Below are positions 9,613 through 18,529 of a stretch of DNA of 64,000 nucleotides, in pieces (position 1 is the first letter of the stretch; every line of letters starts with the position of its first letter). A model generated the notes under the pieces. It saw nothing but the letters and a program-made list of their open reading frames with translations, was not told the origin of the DNA and did no database searches. Made by a program: the position numbers and the translations under genes. The stretch comes from CADEEN01 sp963816315 (GTDB lineage: Bacteria; Pseudomonadota; Gammaproteobacteria; Burkholderiales; Burkholderiaceae_C), in NCBI GenBank assembly GCA_963816315.1, contig CAWFJZ010000026.1, positions 189,949 to 253,948 on the forward strand, written 5' to 3'.

Positions 9613-10119
9613 TCAAGCCGTCTTGCGCCCGGCGCGCTTGACGGGCGCCTTCTTGGCCGCAGCGCGCACGGTCTTGGCCGCGGTTTTTGCCGGCGCCTTG
9701 GCGCCCACCTTGGCCGACAGCTCGTCGATGCGCTTGATCAACGCATTGATGTCCTTGCGCGAAGGCACGCCCATCTTGTTGAGCGCCTTCTCGACGCGCG
9801 CTTCGAAGATCGACTCCAGCTTGTCCCACGACGCGCCGGCCTTCTCGCCGACGCCGCCGGCCACGGCGGTCATCTTGCTCGTCACCGAGCCGATGCGCTC
9901 TTCGGCCAGGCCTTGCGTCTTCTTCTGCAGCGTGGCGCCTTGCTTCATCAACTGCTCGAAGGCCTTGCCGCCTTCGGCCTGCGCCTTCGAGAACGCGCCC
10001 ATGCCGGCCAGCCAGATGTGCTCGGCCTGTTCCTTGACGGCGGCAGCGATCGGGTTGTCGAGCAAGCCCGCCGGATTGGAGGCTTTCTTCTGGGCCATCT
10101 TTTGCAGCTTCTTGACCAT
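9613..10119 (-). CDS. Phasin family protein (PHA granule-associated)
   Basis: A 168-aa amphipathic, Ala/Lys-rich protein of the polyhydroxyalkanoate granule-associated family. The helical core (about residues 20-125) includes AEHIWLAGMGAFSKAQAEGG and the heptad-like FEQLMKQGATLQKKTQGLAEE; then comes a region predicted to oligomerise (INALIKRIDELSAKV). The C-terminal 40 residues are a basic tail rich in AAKK and PVKRAGRK repeats, a type linked in other phasins to DNA or nucleoid association. The start is supported by AAGGAAA about 6 bp upstream. It implies the host stores PHA, although no phaC is in the window. Confidence 0.88.
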   Translation of the reverse strand: MVKKLQKMAQKKASNPAGLLDNPIAAAVKEQAEHIWLAGMGAFSKAQAEGGKAFEQLMKQGATLQKKTQGLAEERIGSVTSKMTAVAGGVGEKAGASWDKLESIFEARVEKALNKMGVPSRKDINALIKRIDELSAKVGAKAPAKTAAKTVRAAAKKAPVKRAGRKTA

Positions 10120-10161
10120 GTGCGTTTCCTTCGAGTCGGAGGTGATGAATGCGGTGCAGGA

Positions 10162-10167
10162 ACTATA
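10162..10167 (-). promoter_or_regulatory. Possible -10 element of the phasin promoter
   Basis: On the phasin strand TATAGT occurs about 45 bp before the start codon. No convincing -35 hexamer is seen at the right spacing, so this is a tentative assignment in the 174-bp divergent spacer between the phasin and reductase genes. Confidence 0.25.
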
Positions 10168-10293
10168 GGAGTGGCAAGGGCGCTTTCCTAGTGAGCCGTG
10201 TCTATGGCGTTCCTTCGGGAAAGCGCGCGTGTGGCCCTGTGGGTTTGGCCTAAGAATGGCCGCTCATTTGCCTGACCGCACCAGGAGAACAAC

Positions 10294-12282
10294 ATGCAGT
10301 ACTTCGTCACCGGCGCCACCGGCTTCATCGGCAAACGCCTCGTCAAGACCTTGCTTGCGCGCAAGGGCGCCACGGTCTATTTCCTGCTGCGCAAAGAGAG
10401 CGAGCGCAAGGTGCCGGAGCTGCTCGAATACTGGGGTGTGACCAAGGCGCGCGCGGTTGCGGTCTTCGGCGACCTGACGAGCAAGAAGCTCGGCGTCGCC
10501 GCCGACGACATCAAGGGCTTGAAGGGCGAGATCGACGCGCTGTTCCACCTCGCCGCGGTGTACGACTTGAAGGCCGATGAAGAAACGCAGATTCAGGCCA
10601 ACATCGAAGGCACGCGCAACGTCGTCGAGTTCGCCAAGGCGATCGACGCCAAGCACCTGCACCACGTCAGCAGCATCGCCGCGGCCGGCCTCTACGAAGG
10701 TGTGTTCCGCGAAGACATGTTCGACGAGGCCGAGAACCTCGACCACCCGTACTTCAACACCAAGCACGAGAGCGAGAAGATCGTGCGCAAGGAGTCGAAG
10801 GTGCCATGGACGGTCTATCGCCCGGCCTTCGTCGTCGGCGACAGCAAGACCGGCGAGATGGACAAGATCGACGGTCCGTACTACTTCTTCAAGTTGATCC
10901 AGCGCATGCGGCAGTTGCTGCCGCCGTGGTTCCCGTCGGTGGGCCTCGAAGGCGGGCGGCTGAACATCGTGCCGGTGGACTTCGTGGTGGCGTGCATCGA
11001 CCACATCGCGCACAGCAAGGCCGACTTGAAGGGCAAGTGCTTCCAGCTCGTCGATCCGATGGGCCACCGCGTCGGCGACGTGCTCGACATCTTCAACAAG
11101 GCCGCGCACGCGCCGAAGATGAACCTGTTCGTCAACGCCGCGCTGCTCGGCTTCATTCCGAAGAGCGTGAAGAAGGGGCTGATGGCGCTGGCGCCGGTGC
11201 GCCGCATCCGCGGCGCGGTGATGAAGGACCTGGGGCTGCCCGAAGACATTCTCGAATTCATCAACTGGCCGACGCGCTATGACCGGCGCGACCTCGACGC
11301 GGCGTTGAAGGGCAGCGGCATCGAGTGCCCGAAGCTCGAAGACTATGCGTGGCGGCTGTGGGACTACTGGGAGCGACACCTCGATCCGGATCTCTTCATC
11401 GACCGCTCGCTCAAGGGCACGGTGGCCGGCAAGGTGGTGCTCGTTACGGGCGGCTCGTCGGGCATCGGCCTGGCCGCGGCGCACAAGTTTGCCGAGGCCG
11501 GCGCGGTGACGATCATCTGCGGCCGCGACCAGGACAAGCTCGACGAAGCCTGCAAGGAGGCCAAGGCCAAGGGCTATTCGTTCGTTGCCTACTCGGCCGA
11601 CATCGCCGACATGGCCGATTGCGACCGCTTCACGACGCTGTTGAACGAAAACCACGGCGGCGTGGACTTCCTGATCAACAACGCCGGCCGCTCGATCCGC
11701 CGCGCCATCGAGTCGAGCTACGACCGCTTCCACGATTACGAGCGCACGATGCAGCTCAACTACTTCGGCTGCTTGCGCGTGACGATGGGCGTACTGCCGG
11801 GCATGGTGCGCAAGCACAAGGGCCATGTCGTCAACATCAGCTCGATCGGCGTGCTGACGAATGCGCCGCGCTTCTCGGCGTATGTGGCGAGCAAGGCGGC
11901 GCTCGACGCGTGGACGCGCTGCGCGTCATCGGAGTTCGCCGACCAGGGCATCACCTTCACGACGATCAACATGCCGCTGGTGCGCACGCCGATGATCGCG
12001 CCGACCGCGATCTACAAGAACGTGCCGACGTTGTCGCCAGAGGAAGCCGCCGACATGGTGGCGCAAGCCTGCATCAGCAAGCCGGTGCGCATCGCCACGC
12101 GGCTGGGCATCGTCGGCGAGCTGATGCACGCGCTGGCGCCGCGGGTGGCGCAGATCTCGATGAACACCAGCTTCAGGATGTTCCCGGATTCGTCGGCGGC
12201 CAAGGGCGACAAGTCGGCGAAGCCGCAGTTGTCTGCCGAGGCGGTGGCGATGCAGCAGTTGATGCGCGGCATCCATTTCTGA
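10294..12282 (+). CDS. Two-domain SDR protein resembling fatty acyl-CoA reductase (fatty alcohol-forming)
   Basis: A 662-aa fusion of an extended SDR domain (residues 1-365) and a classical SDR domain (about 375-610). Domain 1 has the TGATGFIG nucleotide loop at residues 6-13 and a YxxxK pair at Tyr153/Lys157 (YFNTKHESEK). Domain 2 has VTGGSSGIG, NNAGRSIRR and YVASK (Tyr530/Lys534). From memory, the length, domain order and stretches such as HLAAVYD, HHVSSIAAAGL and EMDKIDGPYYFFK closely match the Marinobacter fatty acyl-CoA reductase that makes fatty alcohols. The substrate is inferred, not shown. AGGAG lies 6 bp before the ATG. It is divergent from the phasin gene. Confidence 0.8.
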   Translation: MQYFVTGATGFIGKRLVKTLLARKGATVYFLLRKESERKVPELLEYWGVTKARAVAVFGDLTSKKLGVAADDIKGLKGEIDALFHLAAVYDLKADEETQIQANIEGTRNVVEFAKAIDAKHLHHVSSIAAAGLYEGVFREDMFDEAENLDHPYFNTKHESEKIVRKESKVPWTVYRPAFVVGDSKTGEMDKIDGPYYFFKLIQRMRQLLPPWFPSVGLEGGRLNIVPVDFVVACIDHIAHSKADLKGKCFQLVDPMGHRVGDVLDIFNKAAHAPKMNLFVNAALLGFIPKSVKKGLMALAPVRRIRGAVMKDLGLPEDILEFINWPTRYDRRDLDAALKGSGIECPKLEDYAWRLWDYWERHLDPDLFIDRSLKGTVAGKVVLVTGGSSGIGLAAAHKFAEAGAVTIICGRDQDKLDEACKEAKAKGYSFVAYSADIADMADCDRFTTLLNENHGGVDFLINNAGRSIRRAIESSYDRFHDYERTMQLNYFGCLRVTMGVLPGMVRKHKGHVVNISSIGVLTNAPRFSAYVASKAALDAWTRCASSEFADQGITFTTINMPLVRTPMIAPTAIYKNVPTLSPEEAADMVAQACISKPVRIATRLGIVGELMHALAPRVAQISMNTSFRMFPDSSAAKGDKSAKPQLSAEAVAMQQLMRGIHF

Positions 12283-12300
12283 CAAAAGCGGACACCGCGT

Positions 12301-12317
12301 GCGCGCCGAAGGCGCGC
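12301..12317 (+). terminator. GC-rich hairpin after the reductase gene
   Basis: GCGCGCC-GAA-GGCGCGC is a perfect 7-bp stem with a 3-nt loop, 18 bp past the reductase stop. No T-run follows. A plausible transcription end or RNA-stabilising stem between the convergent reductase and ATPase genes. Confidence 0.45.
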
Positions 12318-12407
12318 GGCGGAGCCGCTTGTTGTCGCCGGCCGTTCGAGACTTCGTCTCAACGCCCGGCATGCGCGCGTTGGAGCGGACACGCTCTCGC
12401 GTGCCGC

Positions 12408-13616
12408 TCAACTTGCGCTGGGGGAGTCGTCCAGGGTGGACACCGCATCCCGCCAATGCGCCGCCATCACGCCGTCGATCCATTGATTGCCCGGCGCGGC
12501 GCTGATCAGCATCGACTGGCCGCGTTTGGCGGCCGCGGCATGTCGTGCCCAGGTGTGCAGCCCGTTCAGCCACTCGCGCTGAAACGTCGCACCCGACTTG
12601 AACTCCAGCGGCCACAGCGTGCCGGCGCGCTCGATCAGGAAGTCGATTTCGTTGCCGATGTTGTCGCGCCAGAAGAACAGGCCGTGGTTCAAACCGAGGT
12701 TGCGGCAATGCTTCGCGTACTCGCTGAGCAGCAGGTTCTCGAACAACGCGCCGCGCATCGGGCTGGCGTTCATCGCATTGGCATCGTTGATGCCGAGCAA
12801 GTGAGCGGCCAGGCCCACGTCATGAAAGTAGAGCTTGGGCGTTTTGACCAGGCGCTTGCCGAAATTGTTGTGGTACGGCGGCAGGCGAAAGACGATGTAG
12901 CTGGCTTCAAGCACCGCCAGCCAATCGCGCGCCGTGGTCTGGGCCACACCGAGGTCATGCGCCACCGCGTTGAGGTTGAGCAACTGACCGCAGCGCGCAG
13001 CCATCAGGCGCATGAAGCGCTGGAACTGCAGCAGGTCGGCCACGCGGCTGATCTGGCGCACGTCGCGCTCGACATAAGTGGCGAGGTAGCTGGCGTGCCA
13101 CTCGCTGGCGGGGATCGGCCGGTCGTGCAGCGCCGGGTAAAAGCCGGTGGTCAGCAACGAGTCCAGACTGAGCGGTGCAAAGTGCTTCGGCGCCTCGGCA
13201 TACGCCAACGGCAGCAGCTCCACGTAAGCCGCGCGGCCGGCCAAGCTTTGGCTGACCTGGCCCGAGAGCAGCAAGTTCTGCGAGCCGGTGAGAATGAAGC
13301 GGCCCATGTCGCGGCTGGCATCGGCTTCGGTCTGCAGGTACGAAAGCAACTGCGGCACATGCTGCACCTCGTCGATGACGACGCCGCCGCGCCAGCGTTC
13401 GATGAAGCCGCGCGGGTCAGCGCTGGCCTGGGCGCGTGTGTCGAGTTCTTCCAGCGACACATAGGCGTGGCCCGGAAAGGCGCTGCGTGCCAGCGTGGTC
13501 TTGCCCGATTGGCGCGGCCCGGTGAGCACGATCACCGGGAAGCCAATTGCCAGCCGCAGCAGGCGGGCCTGCGCCAGACGCGCGAACGCCGGCGCGGGGA
13601 AGGGTTGGGCGGTCAT
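12408..13616 (-). CDS. AAA ATPase with C-terminal DUF4143
   Basis: A 402-aa protein of the large AAA_14/DUF4143 family. Walker A is GPRQSGKT (residues 33-40), Walker B is VVIDEVQ (79-85), and sensor-like ILTGSQN follows. The C-terminal half is a DUF4143 domain with a nuclease-like core (ENLLLSEYAKH, FWRDNIGNEIDFLIE, LEFKSG). Family members are scattered accessory genes of unknown role, often behaving like mobile cargo. The gene stands alone, and a perfect inverted repeat lies 11 bp before its ATG with no clear ribosome-binding site, which suggests tight local control. Confidence 0.85.
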   Translation of the reverse strand: MTAQPFPAPAFARLAQARLLRLAIGFPVIVLTGPRQSGKTTLARSAFPGHAYVSLEELDTRAQASADPRGFIERWRGGVVIDEVQHVPQLLSYLQTEADASRDMGRFILTGSQNLLLSGQVSQSLAGRAAYVELLPLAYAEAPKHFAPLSLDSLLTTGFYPALHDRPIPASEWHASYLATYVERDVRQISRVADLLQFQRFMRLMAARCGQLLNLNAVAHDLGVAQTTARDWLAVLEASYIVFRLPPYHNNFGKRLVKTPKLYFHDVGLAAHLLGINDANAMNASPMRGALFENLLLSEYAKHCRNLGLNHGLFFWRDNIGNEIDFLIERAGTLWPLEFKSGATFQREWLNGLHTWARHAAAAKRGQSMLISAAPGNQWIDGVMAAHWRDAVSTLDDSPSAS

Positions 13617-13626
13617 TGAATTGCTG

Positions 13627-13647
13627 TTTCAGCTTTTGAAGCTGAAA
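13627..13647. promoter_or_regulatory. 9-bp perfect inverted repeat upstream of the AAA/DUF4143 gene
   Basis: TTTCAGCTT-TTG-AAGCTGAAA, AT-richer than its surroundings, lies 11-31 bp before the ATPase start codon. It could be an operator for a dimeric repressor or, in the mRNA, a hairpin masking the translation start. A similar palindrome is not seen elsewhere in the window. Confidence 0.5.
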
Positions 13648-13838
13648 TTGTAAAGCCTGGCTGAAGCGCGTCAATCGGGTCGGGCCGTCCCTCGCGGTGC
13701 CGTGGTGTTGCTACGCCGCCGGCGCAAAGCGCTCTGAACGAAGCGGCGCACCGAGCTGCCGGCTACTTGATCCGGCTGCGGTTCGGCGCCGTTGAAGGAG
13801 CCTTGACAGGACGCGATCCACCGCGCGCCGGCACGCTG

Positions 13839-14759
13839 TCACTGCTGCATCAGGAAGCGCAACACCGCTTCGCTAAACGCCTGCGGCTCGTCTCCAGGCC
13901 ACAGGTGGCGAGCGTTCGGCACGATGATGTGCTGGCTGCCGCCAACGCATTTGGCCGCACCGTCGGCCATGAGGCGGTACGACGATCGGGTCCGTTCACC
14001 GCGTGCGATGGCGACAACCGGCTTCAATTGGCCGAGCTGCGCACAAGTAATCAGCGGCGCCGGGGCCGAATCGAAAAACTCCAGCGGCAGCGTGCGGGCG
14101 TTGTCCATCGCCACCGCCTGCACCGCCGGCGGCCAGCCGTCGAGCGCACCGCTGCGGTTGTCGACGGCGTCGAGCACCCTGCGCAAGGCGGTCGCGTTAT
14201 CGCCGGCGCGAACGGCCTCGACCGCCGGGCCGAACGCCGCGGCGCGATCGTCGGCAATGGCCTGGCGGTCATTGCTGTCCGTGACAACGCTCGCAAGAGC
14301 AGGCTCGTATGCAAACGCGCTCTTCACCAGTTCGGGATGCTCCAACGCCACGTTGATCGCCACATTCGCTCCGGACGACCAGCCGACCAGGTGCACTGGG
14401 CCGGCGCGCATGCTGCGAATGAACGCCGCCAGGTCGTCGGACTGCACCGGCACGCCGATCTTCGGCCAGCCGGGGCTCCAGGGCTCAGTGCCGAAGTAGC
14501 GCTGGCTATAGGCAATGACTCGGTAGTGCCGGGCCAGCGCTTCGCGTTGCCGGTCCCACGTGCGGTAGTCGGACATCGAGCCATGCACGAGCACGACCGG
14601 CGCGCCGTTGCCCTGCTCGACATAGGCGAGGCGCGCTCCGTTGACGTCAGCGTGGTGAACCGTCGCAGGTGTGCGCGAGGGGCCTGCGCAGCCGACAACG
14701 ACGACGAGTGACACCGCCGTGAAAGCGGCGATGGCGAATCTCCATAGACGTGCAGACAT
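13839..14759 (-). CDS. Alpha/beta hydrolase lipoprotein
   Basis: A 306-aa secreted hydrolase. The N-terminus MSARLWRFAIAAFTAVSLVV ends in VVVGC, a good lipobox. The fold starts with ARLAYVEQGNGAPVVLVHGS (oxyanion loop HGS); the nucleophile elbow is GWSSGA and a likely catalytic His is in ARHLWPGDEP. Substrate unknown; nearest in style to haloperoxidase/esterase-type hydrolases. I chose the ATG at 14759 because it gives a proper signal peptide; an in-frame ATG further upstream adds 34 implausible residues. The 222-bp interval before it holds only the palindrome of the ATPase gene. Confidence 0.75.
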   Translation of the reverse strand: MSARLWRFAIAAFTAVSLVVVVGCAGPSRTPATVHHADVNGARLAYVEQGNGAPVVLVHGSMSDYRTWDRQREALARHYRVIAYSQRYFGTEPWSPGWPKIGVPVQSDDLAAFIRSMRAGPVHLVGWSSGANVAINVALEHPELVKSAFAYEPALASVVTDSNDRQAIADDRAAAFGPAVEAVRAGDNATALRRVLDAVDNRSGALDGWPPAVQAVAMDNARTLPLEFFDSAPAPLITCAQLGQLKPVVAIARGERTRSSYRLMADGAAKCVGGSQHIIVPNARHLWPGDEPQAFSEAVLRFLMQQ

Positions 14760-14887
14760 GGTGTGCTCCGTTCGTGCCGGGCATGGCACGACGGTCAAGC
14801 TACGCGCCGCGGGCGTACGAGTCTTTAGAGCACGGTGATATTTGCGTGACGAAAAGCTCAAGCCCGGTCAAGCAGTCGAGGCCAACG

Positions 14888-16165
14888 TCAATGCTTTTGC
14901 GTGCCGACGACCCGCAGTGCTGCGAAGCCGGTGCGGCTGTTCGGGGGGCGCGGCGCAACCGTCGCGGCGCTGTCGCCGAGTACGAACTCGTCGATCAGCC
15001 GGTTCATCAACGCGAACGCTGGCTCGCCGCACAGCGGCACATGGTTCTGGCTCTCGAACGGCACCAGCCGCGCGCCGGCGATGCTCGATGCGATCAGCCG
15101 GCCTTCCTCGAACGGAACCATCGCGTCGTGCGGGTTGTGCAGCACCAATGTCGGACACCGCACCTGACGCAACTCCGCCGTGGCATCGTAGTCAGCGATC
15201 ACGCGCCGGATGTTCGCCGCCTCCTGCGGCGTGCAGGCGACGCGCTGCATGTCGTTGAACGAGCGCATCTCGTCGGCGTTGGCGCCCGGGTACATCTGTG
15301 AGGTCATGATCTGACGAAATGCCGCGTTGTCCTGCGCCCAGCCTTCTTTGACGAGCCGACAGAAAGCATCGAGATGCTGAGCCGTGATTGACGCCGCGCC
15401 GCGATGCAAACCACCTCGCGCGCAGCCGCCGACCAGTACGAGGTGGCTGACGCGCTCGGGGTGCAACGCTGCATAGCGGATCGAGATTGCCCCGCCGCCC
15501 GAAACGCCGAGCAGCGCGAAGCGGCGGAGCCCGGCCGCGTCTGCCACGGCCGCCATGTCGGATGCAGAGCGCTGCAGCGTCGCCGGCGCCACGCCGCGGT
15601 CGGACAAGCCCCAGTTGCGGCCGTCGTAGCGAACAAACCTGAAGCGCTGCGACAAGCCTTCGATCCACGGCCCGTAGACGAGACTGCGCCAGTCCCACTC
15701 GAGGTGCGTCATCCAATGCGGCGCGCGCAACAGCACGGGGCCAGCGCCACTGGCTGCGTAGGCAATGCGCGCGCCATCATCGCTTGTGGCGAAACCGATC
15801 TCCTGCTCGAAGCCGCGCCCCGCGGCGGGCGCGGCCGTCGATAGCGCGCTGTCGACAACCAGCCGGTAGCCGCGTTTGGGCGCTGTCTGCACGATGCGAT
15901 GCGCGGTATCGCCGAGTGCAGTCCGAATCTCGTTGATGCACTGCGCGAGGCTGCCATCGGTGACCACCACGTCGCGCCACACGGCGCGCATCAGTTCGTC
16001 GCGGGTGACAACGTGTCCGCGCTGGTGGGCCAGGCAACCCAACACGGCCAGCGCTTGCGCGCGCAACGCCACCGGCGCGCCGGCGGCATCGCGCAGTTCG
16101 AGCCGCGCAGCTTCAAAGGTGAAGCCGGCCAGCGCAATTGGCGCGTCGGTGGGGTCGCTCGACAT
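14888..16165 (-). CDS. Winged-helix transcriptional regulator fused to alpha/beta hydrolase
   Basis: 425 aa. Residues 8-103 form an OmpR/CadC-type winged helix (HVVTRDELMRAVW, INEIRTALGD, IVQTAPKRGYRLV). Residues 125-400 form an alpha/beta hydrolase: RYDGRNWGLSDRG, nucleophile Ser222 in LLGVSGGGA, acid region LVLHNPHDAMVPFEEGRLIA, His in QNHVPLCGEP. No membrane segment, so a cytoplasmic regulator that could sense a small ester or lactone through its hydrolase domain. The hydrolase part is clearly related to the one fused to a LuxR domain at 44.7-45.8 kb. It precedes the hydrolase lipoprotein on the same strand, a possible target. Confidence 0.82.
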   Translation of the reverse strand: MSSDPTDAPIALAGFTFEAARLELRDAAGAPVALRAQALAVLGCLAHQRGHVVTRDELMRAVWRDVVVTDGSLAQCINEIRTALGDTAHRIVQTAPKRGYRLVVDSALSTAAPAAGRGFEQEIGFATSDDGARIAYAASGAGPVLLRAPHWMTHLEWDWRSLVYGPWIEGLSQRFRFVRYDGRNWGLSDRGVAPATLQRSASDMAAVADAAGLRRFALLGVSGGGAISIRYAALHPERVSHLVLVGGCARGGLHRGAASITAQHLDAFCRLVKEGWAQDNAAFRQIMTSQMYPGANADEMRSFNDMQRVACTPQEAANIRRVIADYDATAELRQVRCPTLVLHNPHDAMVPFEEGRLIASSIAGARLVPFESQNHVPLCGEPAFALMNRLIDEFVLGDSAATVAPRPPNSRTGFAALRVVGTQKH

Positions 16166-16177
16166 CGCATCGCTCCG

Positions 16178-16951
16178 CTACGGCGCCGCCGGCGCGAATC
16201 GCTTCACGGCATCGAGCAGCGGCCCGACGATATCCATTGGCAATGGAAAGACGATCGTCGAGTTCTTGTCGGCGGCGATCACCGTCAGCGTCTCCAGGTA
16301 GCGCAGCTGGATCGCCCCCGGCTGCCGGCCCAGGATCTCGGCGGCCTGCGCCAGCTTCTCGGCGGCCTGCAATTCGCCCTCGGCGTGGATCACCTTGGCG
16401 CGGCGCTCGCGCTCGGCTTCGGCCTGGCGGGCGATGGCGCGGATCATGGTTTCGTTCAGGTCCACATGCTTGATCTCGACGTTGGTGACCTTGATGCCCC
16501 AGGCATCGGTCTGGCTGTCGAGGATCTTCTGCAGGTCGAGGTTCAGGCGCTCGCGCTCCGACAGCATCTCGTCGAGCGTGTGCTTGCCGAGCACCGCGCG
16601 CAAGGTGGTCTGCGCGAGCTGGCTGGTGGCGTCGAGAAAACGCTCGACCTGGATCACCGCGCGCTCGGGATCGACGACGCGAAAGTACAGCACCGCGTTG
16701 ACCTTGAGCGTCACGTTGTCGCGCGAGATCACGTCCTGGCTCGGCACGTCCATGACCACGATGCGCAGGTCGATGCGCACCATCTGCTGGATGCCGGGAA
16801 TGAGGATCACCAGCCCCGGGCCTTTGACGCGCCAGAAGCGCCCGAGCTGGAAGACCACGCCGCGCTCGTATTCGCGCAGGATGCGCAGCGAGCTGGCGGC
16901 GATCAGCGCCAGCAGGACGAGCGCGGCGACAAAGCCGATGGGAAAGATCAT
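16178..16951 (-). CDS. Slipin/stomatin-like SPFH membrane protein
   Basis: 257 aa: an N-terminal membrane anchor (residues 2-22) then an SPFH/Band 7 domain (REYERGVVFQLGRFW, GPGLVILIPGIQ, TLKVNAVLYFRVVDPE, VLGKHTLDEMLSERERLN) and a coiled coil rich in Ala/Glu (IARQAEAERERRAKVI). Forms oligomeric scaffolds at membrane microdomains. The upstream nfeD gene overlaps its start by ATGA (16948-16951); NfeD-type proteases and slipins are a conserved functional pair in which the protease cleaves the slipin C-terminus. Confidence 0.9.
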   Translation of the reverse strand: MIFPIGFVAALVLLALIAASSLRILREYERGVVFQLGRFWRVKGPGLVILIPGIQQMVRIDLRIVVMDVPSQDVISRDNVTLKVNAVLYFRVVDPERAVIQVERFLDATSQLAQTTLRAVLGKHTLDEMLSERERLNLDLQKILDSQTDAWGIKVTNVEIKHVDLNETMIRAIARQAEAERERRAKVIHAEGELQAAEKLAQAAEILGRQPGAIQLRYLETLTVIAADKNSTIVFPLPMDIVGPLLDAVKRFAPAAP

Positions 16952-18312
16952 GGTGAGACTCCTTCGTGGGCCGACTTCACTTCCAGCACCAGGCCGTCGA
17001 TGCGCGTGACGCGCACGTGTTGGCCGGCTCGCAACATCTCGCCGGCGCGCACCTGCCAGCGCTCGCCGTCCACCAGCGCCCAGCCGTGGCCGCTATCGAA
17101 CTCGATCACCGTGGCCGACGCGCCGAGCAGGCGCGGCGTGCCGCTGACCAGCGGCCGCCGGCGCGCCTTGGCAGCCATGCCGGCGATGCCGATGACGAGC
17201 AGCGCCGAGGTCAGCGCCAAGCCGCCGATCAGCGACAGCGGAATGCCGAAACCCGGCAGCTCGCTGTCGATCAGCAGCAGCGCACCGAAGGCAAACGCCG
17301 CGATGCCGCCGAGGCCGAGCACGCCGTAGCTGGGCACGAAGGCCTCGGCGACGAAGAAGCCGATGCCCAGCAGGATCAGCGCCAGGCCGGCGTAGTTGAT
17401 CGGCAGCATCTGCAAGCCCCACAGCGCAAGCAGCAGGCAGACGCCGCCGATCACGCCGGGCGCGACGAAGCCCGGGTTCATGAATTCGAACAGCAGGCCG
17501 TAAACGCCGATCATCATCAGCACCAGGGCCAGACTCGGGTCGCTGATCACCGCGAGCAGGCGGCCGCGCCAATCGAGATCCACCGCCACCACGGCGGCGC
17601 CCGCAGTGGCCAGCGTCAGCACCGTGCCGCGCGCATCGCCGAGCCTCACCATGCGGCCGTCGAGTTGGCGCCGCAAGTCGGCCACGTCCACCGCGATCAG
17701 ATCGATCACTTTGCGCGCCAGGGCGTCGTTGGCGGCCAGGCTCACCGATTCACGCACCGCCTGCTCGGCCCACGCCACATCGCGGCCGCGCAGTTGCGCC
17801 AGGCTGCGGAGGTAGGCCGTGGCATCGTTGATGCGCTTGGCGGCGAGCGTATCGTGCCCGGCCTCGGAGCCCGACGCCGCGCTGGCCGGTCGCGTGGGGG
17901 GTTCGGCACCGCCCCCGGGTGACGGCATGCCGATGGCGATCGGCGTCGCCGCGCCGATGTTGGTGGCCGGCGCCATTGCCGCGATGTGCGCGGCGTAGAG
18001 GATGTAGGTGCCGGCGCTGGCGGCGCGCGCCCCCTGCGGTGAGACGAAGCCGGCCACCGGCACGGGAGAGGCGAGGATGTCCTTGACGATGCTGCGCATC
18101 GCGGTGTCGAGGCCGCCGGGCGTGTCCATCTGCAGCACCACGAGTTGCGCATGCTCCTGCGCCGCGCGCTCCAGCGTGCGATGAACATGGTCGGCCGTCG
18201 CCGGGCCGATGGCGCCGTCGATGCGCAGCACGAAGATCGGCGGCGTGTCAGCCGCAGCGATCGGTGCCGCGACAAGCGCGAGCACCAAGAGCAGCCAGGC
18301 ACGCCAGCCCAT
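16948..18312 (-). CDS. NfeD-family membrane serine protease (ClpP-like)
   Basis: 454 aa. A signal peptide (1-20) leads to a ClpP-like domain with TPGGLDTAMR and the nucleophile Ser99 in ARAASAGTYI; the partner Lys of the Ser-Lys dyad is probably in LAAKRINDATAYLRSLA. Then come four or five membrane helices (about 235-380) and a C-terminal OB-fold NfeD domain. A Gly/Pro/Ala-rich insert (about 130-150) interrupts the protease domain. Coupled by ATGA to the downstream slipin, its presumed substrate. Its start lies 7 bp after the dodecin stop on the same strand. Confidence 0.88.
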   Translation of the reverse strand: MGWRAWLLLVLALVAAPIAAADTPPIFVLRIDGAIGPATADHVHRTLERAAQEHAQLVVLQMDTPGGLDTAMRSIVKDILASPVPVAGFVSPQGARAASAGTYILYAAHIAAMAPATNIGAATPIAIGMPSPGGGAEPPTRPASAASGSEAGHDTLAAKRINDATAYLRSLAQLRGRDVAWAEQAVRESVSLAANDALARKVIDLIAVDVADLRRQLDGRMVRLGDARGTVLTLATAGAAVVAVDLDWRGRLLAVISDPSLALVLMMIGVYGLLFEFMNPGFVAPGVIGGVCLLLALWGLQMLPINYAGLALILLGIGFFVAEAFVPSYGVLGLGGIAAFAFGALLLIDSELPGFGIPLSLIGGLALTSALLVIGIAGMAAKARRRPLVSGTPRLLGASATVIEFDSGHGWALVDGERWQVRAGEMLRAGQHVRVTRIDGLVLEVKSAHEGVSP

Positions 18313-18319
18313 GATCGGA

Positions 18320-18529
18320 TCAAGCCTCGATGCGAAAACCCACTTTCACCGTGACCTGGAAATGCGCCACCTTGCCATCGACGACATGGCCGCGCGTTTC
18401 GGTGACCTCGAACCAATCGACGTGGCGCAGCGTGCCGGCTGCGGTTTCGATGGCCTTGCGGATCGCATCGTCGGTGCCGGTGGCCGACGAGCCGACCACT
18501 TCGACGAGTTTGTAGACATGGTCAGCCAT
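18320..18529 (-). CDS. Dodecin, flavin-binding protein
   Basis: A 69-aa protein (MADHVYKLVEVVGSS...) of the dodecin family, a dodecameric store and buffer for FMN or riboflavin. Typical features are VYKLVEVVGSS, AIRKAIETAA and WFEVTETRGHV; the Trp stacks on the flavin in characterised members. AGGAG lies 9 bp before the ATG at 18529, which rules out the longer upstream-extended reading. It is followed 7 bp later by nfeD on the same strand. Confidence 0.92.
   Translation of the reverse strand: MADHVYKLVEVVGSSATGTDDAIRKAIETAAGTLRHVDWFEVTETRGHVVDGKVAHFQVTVKVGFRIEA

Noticed and set aside
11325..13619. 764-aa plus-strand ORF crossing the reductase end and the ATPase gene
   Set aside because: Arg/Ala/Gly-rich shadow of two well-supported genes in other frames; no domain and no sensible start.
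15899..17329. 476-aa plus-strand ORF opposite slipin/nfeD
   Set aside because: His/Asp/Arg-rich antisense translation without domain; the minus-strand genes are unequivocal.
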